A stretch of DNA of 64,000 bases from Paenibacillus glycanilyticus (lineage in GTDB: Bacteria; Bacillota; Bacilli; Paenibacillales; Paenibacillaceae). This document shows positions 49,922 to 57,713 of the stretch, one piece after another. The notes under the pieces are model-generated. The model saw nothing but the letters and a program-made list of their open reading frames with translations, was not told the DNA's origin and searched no databases. Each line of letters begins with the position of its first letter. Position 1 is the stretch's first letter. Made by a program: the position numbers and the translations under genes. The stretch covers positions 62,001 through 126,000 of the forward strand of contig NZ_JAMBNP010000012.1 of assembly GCF_023715145.1 (NCBI RefSeq), read 5' to 3'.

Positions 49922-51091
49922 ATGCTGACGACGAGCACATGGGTGTCGCCGCTAGTCCGCGATTTGCCGCCATCGGGCATTCGCAAGTTTTTTAACGCGG
50001 CTGAGGGAAACAAGGAAATCATATCGCTAGGGGTTGGGGAACCCGACTTTGCAACGCCCAAGGCCGCCAGAGAGGCCTGCATACGGGCGCTGGAGCGGGG
50101 CAGGACGATGTATACGCCAAACGAAGGACTTAGGGAACTTCGGGAAGAAATTGCGGCGTATATGCAAGGAAGCTTTGGCGTCAGCTACGAGCCAGCCAAG
50201 GAAGTGCTGGTTACGGTAGGCGGCAGCGAGGCGATTGACCTGGCCATGCGGGCCATTCTCGAGCCCGGCGACGAAATGATTATTCCGGTACCCGGTTATA
50301 TTGCTTACGCGCCGATCTGCAAGCTGAACGGAGGGGTCCCGGTTGAACTCGAGATGACGGCGGCCCAATCGTTCAAGCTGACGGCAGAGGCGCTGAAGCA
50401 GGCGATAACCCCCCGTTCCAAAGTGCTCTTCGTCAACTTCCCGAGCAATCCCACAGGCGCAGTTATGAGCTATGAGGATTGGCTGCCGATTACGAAGGTT
50501 GTAGAGGAGCATAACCTGATCGTCTTGTCCGACGAGATTTACGCGGAGCTGAGCTATGAAGATAAGCATGTCAGCTTCGCCTCCTTGCCGGGGATGAAGG
50601 ACCGTACCGTTGTGATCAGCGGCTTTTCCAAAGCTTTTGCCATGACGGGAATGCGGGTCGGCTATGCTTGCGGCGGTCAAGAGCTGATTGCGGCTATGAC
50701 AAAGATCCATCAGTATACCGCGTTATGCGCGCCGATAGTGGGGCAGGTTGCCGCTATCGAATGCCTGCGGAATTGCATGGAGGATAAGGATGAGATGGTT
50801 GAGGCCTTCAACCAGCGACGCCGGCTCTTCGTCAAAGGACTAAGCGAGCTTGGACTGCTCTGCCGCGATCCTCAAGGTGCCTTTTATGCATTCCCGTCCA
50901 TCGCTTCAACGGGACTCAGCTCCGAGCAGTTCGCTCAGCGGCTGCTGCTGGAAGCGAAGGTGGCCGCGGTTCCCGGGTCCGTATTTGGCCGGGGCGGCGA
51001 GGGCTTCATCCGCTGCTCGTATGCTTCATCGGTGTCGAACCTGACGGAAGCGATGGAGCGCATCGGCAACTGGATGCGGACGGCGATGTAG
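49922..51091 (+). CDS. Class I/II aminotransferase, PatA/AspC-like
   Basis: 389 residues from ATG 49922, with GGGAGAGG upstream; the frame extends into ddl but without a ribosome site. PLP-enzyme motifs: ISLGVGEPDFATP near residues 39-51, YTPNEGLRELREEI, VTVGGSEAIDLAMRAI, NFPSNPTGAV, LSDEIYAELSY and the Schiff-base lysine (about 237) in SGFSKAFAMTGMRVGY. Closest to PatA-type N-acetyl-diaminopimelate or aspartate aminotransferases. Being 22 bp after ddl suggests a role in wall amino-acid supply (inference). Confidence 0.9.
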   Translation: MLTTSTWVSPLVRDLPPSGIRKFFNAAEGNKEIISLGVGEPDFATPKAAREACIRALERGRTMYTPNEGLRELREEIAAYMQGSFGVSYEPAKEVLVTVGGSEAIDLAMRAILEPGDEMIIPVPGYIAYAPICKLNGGVPVELEMTAAQSFKLTAEALKQAITPRSKVLFVNFPSNPTGAVMSYEDWLPITKVVEEHNLIVLSDEIYAELSYEDKHVSFASLPGMKDRTVVISGFSKAFAMTGMRVGYACGGQELIAAMTKIHQYTALCAPIVGQVAAIECLRNCMEDKDEMVEAFNQRRRLFVKGLSELGLLCRDPQGAFYAFPSIASTGLSSEQFAQRLLLEAKVAAVPGSVFGRGGEGFIRCSYASSVSNLTEAMERIGNWMRTAM

Positions 51092-51532
51092 GGATCACCG
51101 GTCAGGCAGTTTGCCGGATCGCGACCTACTGAAATGGCGCTTCCGAGCACATCTATTGCACAACATGCAGCCAATAGGGCTGAAATGATGCTCCCGGGCA
51201 TGATAGGCTGCACGATATGCAGGATTTTCGTCTCTAATAGGTTCATTTGGGCTGTTACGTACCGGATATCCTGCATATCATGCAGGATATCGTGAGTTGT
51301 TGAGCGATAAGGCATCGGTATACTGTATTTCATACAATGGCCGCGTTGCCAGAATGTCATATATGAACACGAATAAGCAGGGTATTTCTGCAAATCAGTC
51401 TTTCCGGCTGGTTCGCGGAAATAACCTGCTTTTATTTTTGGAATAGGGGGGGAGGTTTGCGCAATACTCGGCAGGTATGATAGGTTGAAGACAGAGAGAG
51501 CATGAGCGAATGAGCGAAGGCGGTGAAAAGAG
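51092..51532. repeat. Gene-free stretch with imperfect repeats and a 27 bp palindrome
   Basis: GATATCCTGCAT-ATC-ATGCAGGATATC is a perfect palindrome at 51265-51291. Upstream, two related ~60 bp segments (starting near 51129 and 51179, each with CTGAAATG and a TGCAC.A.ATGCAG block) look like a degenerate tandem duplication. No open frame is convincing. The last part (51440-51532) has the ribosome site for the DUF72 gene. Confidence 0.6.
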
Positions 51533-52423
51533 ATGCCTATACATATCGGACTTGCGGGCTGGGGCGATCAGGACCGGCTGTATGGCCCCGGCGTCAAAGC
51601 GAAGGATCGTCTGAAGGAGTATGCGAAGCATTTCCCGCTTGTGGAGGTGGACAGCAGCTTCTATGCCATCCAGCCTCCGGAGCGGTTTGCGAAATGGACG
51701 GAGGAGACGCCGGAGTCCCTTCATTTTATCGTGAAGGCCTATCAGGGCATGACAGGCCATCAGCGCGGACCGGCGGCGGCCGCTGCCGCAAGCGATCCGG
51801 ACAGCACCTTTGCGGCATTCCGCGAATCCATTAAGCCAGTGATGGAAGCCGGGCGTCTTGGAGCGGCGCTGTTTCAGTACCCTCCTTGGTTTGATTGTAC
51901 CCGCGAGAATGTGCGTCTGCTGCGCGAGACGAAGCAGCGGATGGAAGGCGTGCCATGCGCGCTGGAGTTCCGGCATCAAAGCTGGTTCACCAAGGAGTAC
52001 CGGGAACGCACGCTGGACTTCATGCGACAGGAAGGCTGGGTGCATAGCGTATGCGACGAGCCGCAGGCGGGGCCTGGATCGATCCCGACGGTGCTTGAGG
52101 CGACGGATACCAACATGACGGTCGTCCGTTTCCACGGCCGCAACGCTAGCGGCTGGAACCAGGGAGGAGCGGCGAACTGGCGGGATGTCCGTTACCTGTA
52201 CCGTTACAATTCGGACGAGCTGAAGCAGTGGGCGGAATATCTTCAGCAGCTACAGCAGCAGAGCGAGCATATTTGCGTGATCTTCAACAATAACTCCGGC
52301 GGCGATGCGGCGGACAACGCGAAGCAGATGATGGCCTTGCTCGGGCAGCTCCGCCCGGATGGCAGGGACTCGCTGGAGCCTCGCGAAGAACCGCCACAAT
52401 ATGAGCAGCTTGATCTGTTCTAA
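51533..52423 (+). CDS. DUF72-domain protein
   Basis: 296 residues; GCGGTGAAAAGAG precedes the ATG. DUF72 is a TIM barrel: the start IHIGLAGWGDQDRLYGPG, VEVDSSFYAIQPPERFAKWTEETPESLHFIVKAYQGMTGHQR, ALEFRHQSWF, and the C-terminal VIFNNNSGGDAADNAKQMMAL with the Asn-rich motif and the QLDLF end. The Glu/Asp residues cluster at the barrel top as in endonuclease-IV-like folds, but no function is established. Single gene. Confidence 0.9.
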   Translation: MPIHIGLAGWGDQDRLYGPGVKAKDRLKEYAKHFPLVEVDSSFYAIQPPERFAKWTEETPESLHFIVKAYQGMTGHQRGPAAAAAASDPDSTFAAFRESIKPVMEAGRLGAALFQYPPWFDCTRENVRLLRETKQRMEGVPCALEFRHQSWFTKEYRERTLDFMRQEGWVHSVCDEPQAGPGSIPTVLEATDTNMTVVRFHGRNASGWNQGGAANWRDVRYLYRYNSDELKQWAEYLQQLQQQSEHICVIFNNNSGGDAADNAKQMMALLGQLRPDGRDSLEPREEPPQYEQLDLF

Positions 52424-52515
52424 TACTGACGTATTTGCAAAAGGGAGGCGGGGGTCCCTCGTGGTACACTAAATGAAAGTTATCATTTAAGCGGTTTTTA
52501 AGCGAGGTTGCTCCT

Positions 52516-53142
52516 GTGAGACAAACAAAATGGCTGTACCTAGTCACGTTCATCGTGACCGTTGTATTTATTCTATATACGACCTATGCAAATTTCATTT
52601 ATGATCCGGAAGCGAGCCGATTCCTTCGTCATAAAATCGACCTGGAGCATGTGTCGCTCTGGCTGACCGTCATGAATGTGCATATCGTGGCGGCTTGCGC
52701 GGCTATGCTTGCCGGACTTATCAACTTTTCCAGGCGGTTAAGAGAGCGAAGCGCCAAGCTTCATAGACTGATCGGCTATGTTTACGTATTGTCCGTGGCA
52801 ATCGTTGATCTGACCTCCGGTTACATGGCTCCGTCTTCAACCGGCGGAAGAGTGAACAGCATCGCGTTCAATTTCATTAATATGATCTGGCTTGTCATCA
52901 CGGTAATTGCCGTCGTGAAGATCCGGAAGAAAAAGGTTGCGGAACATCGCAGGTGGATGATTCGAAGCTACGTTTTTGTATTCACCAATATGTTCACTCA
53001 TCTGATTACGGCGGCTCTTCACAATGGCTTCGGGGTAGATTATACCTTAAGCTATACCGTCTCCGTGTACAGCACAATCATGCTGCTAATGCTGCTGGCG
53101 GAGCTTGTGATCAGACGGTTGAATGACCCGGTAAGGCCATGA
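52516..53142 (+). CDS. DUF2306 membrane protein
   Basis: 208 residues from a GTG. About six membrane segments (LYLVTFIVTVVFILYTTY, VNIHIVAACAAMLAGLINF-type, LIGYVYVLSVAIVDLTSGYMA, IMIWLVITVIAVVKI, YVFVFTNMFTHLITAALH, VYSTIMLLMLLAELVI). The HRLIGYVYV and EHRRWMIRSY motifs with conserved His are typical of DUF2306, a family possibly related to heme-binding membrane proteins. Function unknown. Confidence 0.85.
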   Translation: MRQTKWLYLVTFIVTVVFILYTTYANFIYDPEASRFLRHKIDLEHVSLWLTVMNVHIVAACAAMLAGLINFSRRLRERSAKLHRLIGYVYVLSVAIVDLTSGYMAPSSTGGRVNSIAFNFINMIWLVITVIAVVKIRKKKVAEHRRWMIRSYVFVFTNMFTHLITAALHNGFGVDYTLSYTVSVYSTIMLLMLLAELVIRRLNDPVRP

Positions 53143-53472
53143 GTTTTGGCTTAGTCGGGTCTTTTTTGTTTCATCCTTATGCCCTCAGCATCCCCATTGC
53201 TTCATAGGAGCCGAGTATGGACAGCCGGGTAAGCTGCCCTTGTCAGCAGAACCCGGTAGAACATCTCGTTTTCTTCCATTTGACTGAACAAGAGGACGAA
53301 GAAAGGATCCGGCGAATGAAAGTCGGGCGTGTAGCTCCCGGACTCAGTTCGGAATCGATTAATGCGGTTAATTGGCTAAGTTTTTTGCTTTGCGCGAAGG
53401 CGGAGGAGCTACGGGAGGAAGCGGGGGGAAGGAGCGACTAACTCGCCAGCTCCAAGCCAGACCGAGGAGCAG

Positions 53473-54111
53473 TTGCCGGATGTTTCGCCAAGCCCTCCGG
53501 TTGTTGAAAAGGAAGAGATAATAGTTATTCCTGCGAAGCTGGTTGGCTATCTGAAGGATTCCTTGCCTTTCTCGATGGAAGAGGTGCGGAAGATTTGGGT
53601 GAAAGGAACGATAATCCCCGCGGAACGTATGTATGTTATACTGCAAAACTTGAACGGGCTGGAGCTGACGAAGGCAGCTTCGGACAATAAGACGTTAAAT
53701 GTCAAGACATTAATCCGGCTCGAGACCGCTAATACGATATACGCTATCCCTTACGACGTAAACACAAACGAATATCGTCTGGGAGCAGCTTCTCCTATTG
53801 AGAAGCAGCGTCCAGCCTACTCTGCTCGGACATTATTATTGATGACGCCGTTCAGAAGATAGGCCATATAACGGAATACAGCGATAGAATTATGCAGATG
53901 AACCGGGGTATCGTCTTTATGGACGGCAATTATGCGACACCGGATGGACTGACGGTTGGGATGACCAAAGAGGATGTGCTGCAGAAGCTGGGCAAGCCGA
54001 ATTTGGAGCTGGAATCCAAGTGGAGCTACAAAATTGGCGGTTATCTGAAATTCCATTCTTTATTTTGACCACAATAAGATGAAGTACATCATGCTCAGTC
54101 AGCCTCTGTAA
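53473..54111 (+). pseudogene. Frameshifted gene of unknown function
   Basis: The reading frame changes twice. Frame 1 codes from about 53400 (a TTG at 53473 is the first start) to a TAG at 53860. From about 53820 frame 0 continues a sensible sequence (DIIIDDAVQKIGHITEYSDR..., GLTVGMTKEDVLQKLGKPN) to a TGA at 54066. Frame 1 then gives YFDHNKMKYIMLSQPL to a TAA at 54109. Read together they form one protein with a Pro-rich linker, a domain with IIPAERMYVILQNL, and a C-terminal repeat with a GMTKEDVLQKLGKPN element seen in bacterial surface proteins. An upstream open stretch (53217-53441, frame 0) may be the lost N-terminus. Confidence 0.7.
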
Positions 54112-54135
54112 CTATTGGGATAGGGAGAGATGGGG

Positions 54136-55212
54136 ATGAGAAAGAGTGTTATGGCCGCAATCGTGTTAACGGTTATGCTGCTGGCCTCTTGCGATGGCAA
54201 TAAGTCGTCCGTAAATACAGGCGGAGCACAAGAGCCGGGAGAACAAGCAGCCTACCAGGTTATTGCCGAGGAGCTGAAGGCTCCGTGGGTGATCGCATTT
54301 GACGGCGACGTGATTTATATTAGCGAGCGGGACGGCAATATTGTGCGGGTTGCTGACGGCAAATCGACGCGTATGACGGTTCAATTCCATAAGAACGTGC
54401 ATGCTCAGGGCGAAGGCGGGTTCCTCGGCTTTGTGCTGGCTCCGGATTTTCAGACGTCGAAGGAGGCTTTCGCCTATCATACGTACGAAGAAAACGGAGA
54501 AATTCTGAATCGGATTATCGTGCTGAAGCTGGAGAATAACGCCTGGACGGAATCAAGGGCGCTGCTTGAAGGAATTCCGGGATCGTTTAACCATGACGGC
54601 GGCCGGATGGCGATTGGGCCGGACGGGCTTCTGTACGTCACGACAGGGGATGCCGGACAAGATGAGCTGGCGCAGAATCGGAACAGTCTGGCGGGAAAAA
54701 TATTGCGCATGAAGCTGGACGGCTCGATCCCGAGCAGCAATCCTTTTCCCGAATCCTATGTCTATTCTTATGGGCACCGGAATCCGCAAGGATTGGCTTG
54801 GAGCGGCTCCGGCATGCTGTTTGTCGCCGAGCATGGGCCATCGGGCGACCCCGGAGGTCATGACGAGATTAACAGCATAGTGCCTGGCGGCAACTATGGC
54901 TGGCCGGTTGTCATTGGCGGACAGCATCGGGACGGGATGATCGACCCGGTCTATCATACAGGCGAGGGTACGATTGCTCCGTCGGGCATAGCGATGGCCG
55001 CGGGCAATAATCTCTTGATTGCCACCCTGAGAGGGGAGAAGCTGCTCCAATACAATACGCTGACCAAGAAGATGTCGACCGTGCTTGAGAATGAAGGCAG
55101 GCTGCGGGATGTCCGCGTTCATGACGGCCGCGTCTATGTCATTACAAATAATACGGACGGCAGAGGGACACCATCAGATAGAGATGACCGCTTACTGCTA
55201 TTGGCGAAATAA
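54136..55212 (+). CDS. PQQ-dependent sugar dehydrogenase-like lipoprotein
   Basis: 358 residues from the second ATG at 54136, well spaced after AGGGAG. Lipobox LLASC at about residue 19, then a Ser/Gly linker: an extracellular lipoprotein. The body is a six-bladed propeller of the soluble glucose/aldose dehydrogenase family (GSFNHDGGRMAIGPDGLLYVTTGDAG, SLAGKILRMKLDGSIP, YSYGHRNPQGLAW, LFVAEHGPSGDPGGHDEINSIVPGGNYGWPVV). Family members such as E. coli YliI bind PQQ; the cofactor may have to come from outside, as no pqq genes are in the window. Confidence 0.9.
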   Translation: MRKSVMAAIVLTVMLLASCDGNKSSVNTGGAQEPGEQAAYQVIAEELKAPWVIAFDGDVIYISERDGNIVRVADGKSTRMTVQFHKNVHAQGEGGFLGFVLAPDFQTSKEAFAYHTYEENGEILNRIIVLKLENNAWTESRALLEGIPGSFNHDGGRMAIGPDGLLYVTTGDAGQDELAQNRNSLAGKILRMKLDGSIPSSNPFPESYVYSYGHRNPQGLAWSGSGMLFVAEHGPSGDPGGHDEINSIVPGGNYGWPVVIGGQHRDGMIDPVYHTGEGTIAPSGIAMAAGNNLLIATLRGEKLLQYNTLTKKMSTVLENEGRLRDVRVHDGRVYVITNNTDGRGTPSDRDDRLLLLAK

Positions 55213-55217
55213 GGCTG

Positions 55218-55247
55218 TTGACAGGAAACCATTTGGTTTCCTATAAT
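55218..55247 (+). promoter_or_regulatory. Promoter whose spacer is an 18 bp operator
   Basis: TTGACA (55218-55223), then GGAAACCATTTGGTTTCC (55224-55241), then TATAAT (55242-55247). The palindrome exactly fills the 18 bp between the two promoter boxes. Confidence 0.85.
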
Positions 55248-55253
55248 GAAAAG

Positions 55254-55271
55254 CGAAACCAAATGGTTTCC
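55254..55271. promoter_or_regulatory. Second copy of the ArsR-type operator
   Basis: CGAAACCAAATGGTTTCC, the reverse complement of the promoter operator at 17 of 18 positions, near the transcription start. Both sites likely bind the ArsR-family protein encoded second in this operon. Confidence 0.75.
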
Positions 55272-55325
55272 TAATTAGCAAAATGGACATCGTAAATTCG
55301 AAATCATTATCGGAGGTATTTGATC

Positions 55326-55760
55326 ATGAGCAGCGGAGTAAATGCATTGCCTGACGTTCGTCAGACGGTGGAGCTGAATGCAACTATTCAGAAGGTATGG
55401 AATGCCGTATCCACAAGAGAGGGAGTATCGGCCTGGTTCATGGCGCCAAGCGAGAGTTTTAAGCCGGAGATCGGCTGCGAATTCCATCTGGAGGCTGGCC
55501 AGTTCGGACAATCTCCATGTAAAGTGACGGAGGTTGACCCGCCCAACCGTCTGACTTTCAATTGGGGCAAGGACTGGACGCTTACCTTTGAACTGAAGGA
55601 GCTGGAAGGCGGCAAGACCGAATTCACGCTGATTCATGGCGGATGGGATGCAGATAAGGTTACCGAGTTTAACCAACCCCATACGGCTGTTCGCGAGCAT
55701 ATGGCCGGCGGCTGGGTTGGCATCGTGAAGAAGTTTGTCGGCTATGTCGAAGGACAATAA
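55326..55760 (+). CDS. SRPBCC / AHSA1-domain protein
   Basis: 144 residues from the ATG at 55326, eight bases after GGAGGT. The START-like fold is clear: RQTVELNATIQKVWNAVSTREGVSAWFMAP, FHLEAGQFGQSPCKVTEVDPPNRLTFNWGKDWTLTFEL and the C-terminal GGWVGIVKKFVGYVEGQ helix. Proteins of this kind bind hydrophobic ligands in a cavity. They usually sit beside an ArsR-type repressor, as here; the ligand is unknown. The last 17-26 bp overlap the regulator gene. Confidence 0.9.
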   Translation: MSSGVNALPDVRQTVELNATIQKVWNAVSTREGVSAWFMAPSESFKPEIGCEFHLEAGQFGQSPCKVTEVDPPNRLTFNWGKDWTLTFELKELEGGKTEFTLIHGGWDADKVTEFNQPHTAVREHMAGGWVGIVKKFVGYVEGQ

Positions 55761-56139
55761 TCTCGCATCGGAGCCGAAGCATGACGTCTTCCAGGCGATT
55801 GCCGATCCGACCCGCCGAAGCCTGCTGCAGCTGTTAGTCGATCAGGAGATGCCGGTGAACGTAATCAGCGGTCATTATTCCATGAGCCGGACGGCTGTGT
55901 CGAAGCATCTCCGCGTGCTTCAGGAAGCGGGGCTCGTGAAGGAGCGCAAGGTGGGACGCGAGACGCGTTACCGGCTGGAGCCGGAGCCGCTGCTTGAGCT
56001 GAAGCGCTGGCTCAGCTATTACGAGCGGTTCTGGGAGAACAAGCTCCAGGCGCTCAAGCGCTTCGTCGAGGAGGACATGCCGGCGGGCGAGCCGTCAGGT
56101 CCGCTGAAGATTGCAGAAGGCAAGCCGAAGGATCAATAA
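55744..56139 (+). CDS. ArsR-family transcriptional repressor
   Basis: 131 residues from ATG 55744 (a TTG nine bases earlier is possible). Winged helix: DVFQAIADPTRRSLLQLLVDQ, then MSRTAVSKHLRVLQEAGLVKERKVGRETRYRLEPEPL, the type always found with AHSA1 proteins. There are no metal-binding Cys/His pairs, so it is not a metal sensor. It overlaps the AHSA1 gene and should repress the shared promoter through the two operators at 55224 and 55254. Confidence 0.92.
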   Translation: MSKDNNLASEPKHDVFQAIADPTRRSLLQLLVDQEMPVNVISGHYSMSRTAVSKHLRVLQEAGLVKERKVGRETRYRLEPEPLLELKRWLSYYERFWENKLQALKRFVEEDMPAGEPSGPLKIAEGKPKDQ

Positions 56140-56141
56140 TC

Positions 56142-56188
56142 AAAGCCGCGATTGGCCGAGCTAATGCTCGGACAGCCGCGGCTTTTTG
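56142..56188 (+). terminator. Terminator of the AHSA1-arsR operon
   Basis: AAAGCCGCG pairs with CGCGGCTTT around a nested CCGAG...CTCGG hairpin, then TTTTT. Confidence 0.85.
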
Positions 56189-56294
56189 TTATTGCGCCGG
56201 CTGGTACACCCGACATGCGATGGAAAGTTTTCGCCGCACACTGGAAATCAACAAGCCTGCTGGCTTACAATAGACGGGATAAGTGAGCGGATTA

Positions 56295-56520
56295 ATGCTT
56301 TTGAAGCAAGAATCATCACGACCGTTGGTCGTGTGATAATTCTTAAGTAGATGCTTTTGAAGCAAGAATCATCACGACCTACGGTCTGGTGATAATTCTT
56401 AAGTAGATGCTTTCGAAGCAAAGAATCATCACGACCTACGGTGATAATTCTTAAGTAGATGCTTTCGAAGCAAAGAATCATCACGACAGGCCTATAGTAA
56501 GCCAGTCGTGTGATAATTCT
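56295..56520 (+). repeat. Leader repeat locus D, upstream of the murG-like gene (four copies)
   Basis: Copies start at 56295, 56351, 56407 and 56459 (56, 56 and 52 bp). The head varies as ATGCTTTTGAAGC or ATGCTTTCGAAGC. All keep AAGAATCATCAC pairing with GTGATAATTCTT, but the apical part differs: CGAC-CGTTG-GTCG, CGACC-TAC-GGTC, GACCTACG, and a 17-base loop closed by CGAC/GTCG. The last copy runs into TTTTTAGGAGTG, the ribosome site of murG. Confidence 0.95.
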
Positions 56521-56537
56521 TTTTAGGAGTGAGAGTA

Positions 56538-57602
56538 TTGCGTAAAATCATGTTTACAGGCGGCGGATCCGCAGGTCATGTGACGGTAAACCTGGCGTTG
56601 ATCCCCCATTTCATACAAGAAGGCTGGTCTGTGGACTACATAGGCTCGGAGGCTGGCATTGAGAAGCAGCTCATCGAGCCGCTGGGCAATGTGCGTTATC
56701 ACGGCATTGCGACGGGCAAGCTGCGCCGTTACTTGGATTGGCAGAACGTGAAGGACCCGTTCAAGGTCATCAAGGGAGCCTTCCAGGCTTACCGCATTAT
56801 TAAGAAGCAAAAGCCCGACGTCTTGTTCTCCAAGGGAGGCTTCGTATCCGTACCGGTAGTAATCGGCGCAAGGCTGAACAAGGTACCGGTGCTCATCCAT
56901 GAATCGGATCTGACGCCGGGACTTGCGAATAAGATCGCCATCCCGTTTGCAGCGGGAGTCTGCACGACATTCCCGGAGACGCAGCAGCATCTGCCCGACG
57001 GCAAGTCCCATTATGTCGGAGCCGTAATCCGCGATCAGCTCAAAGCAGGCGACGCGGCGCGGGGCAGGAAATTCGCGGGCTTCGTCTCCACGAAGCCGGT
57101 ACTGCTCATCATGGGCGGCAGCCTGGGTGCCCGCAAGATTAACCAGGCTGTACGCGCGTCGCTCGGCAAGCTGACGGAGAAATTCCAGATCATCCATCTG
57201 TGCGGCAAAGGCCAGGTTGATCCTGCCCTGCAGTCCCCGCAGTACAAACAGTACGAGTATGTGAACGAAGAGCTTCCGGATCTGCTTGCCATGTCGGATG
57301 TCATTATCTCGCGGGCGGGCTCGAACTCGATCTTCGAGTTCCTGTACTTGCGCAAGCCCATGCTGCTTATCCCTCTGACGAAGGAAGCAAGCCGCGGCGA
57401 CCAGATTCTGAATGCGCGCTCGTTCCAGTCGGCAGGATTCTGCGAGGTGCTCTACGAGGAGAACATGACGCCCGAGACGCTTGTCGGCAGCGTAACCGAC
57501 CTGTACGCGAACCGGGATAAGTACGTCGATAACATGCAAAAAAATGACCGCAAGGACGCATTGTCCCAGCTTATTGATCTGATCAAAAACACGGCGAAAT
57601 AA
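56538..57602 (+). CDS. murG: MurG-type UDP-GlcNAc transferase
   Basis: 354 residues from TTG 56538, six bases after AGGAGTG. The N-terminal GGGSAGHVTVNLALIP loop, SKGGFVSVPVVIGARLNKVPVLIHESDLTPGLANK near residues 92-126, the second-domain IMGGSLGARKIN and the donor site SRAGSNSIFEFLYLRKPMLLIPL with RGDQILNA fit MurG. It adds GlcNAc to lipid I on the inner face of the membrane. The GSLGA/GKLRRYLD variants and location outside a dcw cluster match the additional MurG-like gene found in many bacilli, so it may be a paralogue; hence the symbol is tentative. Confidence 0.85.
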   Translation: MRKIMFTGGGSAGHVTVNLALIPHFIQEGWSVDYIGSEAGIEKQLIEPLGNVRYHGIATGKLRRYLDWQNVKDPFKVIKGAFQAYRIIKKQKPDVLFSKGGFVSVPVVIGARLNKVPVLIHESDLTPGLANKIAIPFAAGVCTTFPETQQHLPDGKSHYVGAVIRDQLKAGDAARGRKFAGFVSTKPVLLIMGGSLGARKINQAVRASLGKLTEKFQIIHLCGKGQVDPALQSPQYKQYEYVNEELPDLLAMSDVIISRAGSNSIFEFLYLRKPMLLIPLTKEASRGDQILNARSFQSAGFCEVLYEENMTPETLVGSVTDLYANRDKYVDNMQKNDRKDALSQLIDLIKNTAK

Positions 57603-57621
57603 GGGCCGGATCATCTTAAAT

Positions 57622-57669
57622 GACCGCTTTTAACCAGCAAGTATGTCTTGTGGTTATGGCGGTCTTTTT
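57622..57669 (+). terminator. Terminator of the murG-like gene
   Basis: GACCGC...AACCA pairs with TGGTT...GCGGTC, then TTTTTC. Confidence 0.8.
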
Positions 57670-57713
57670 CTATAATAGGGGGAAGGTTAGGCAATAGTAG
57701 GAGGGAATTACAG

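Noticed and set aside
53217..53441. Stand-alone 74-residue protein
   Set aside because: It has no clear ribosome site and its end leads into the frameshifted gene; at most it is the lost N-terminus of that pseudogene.
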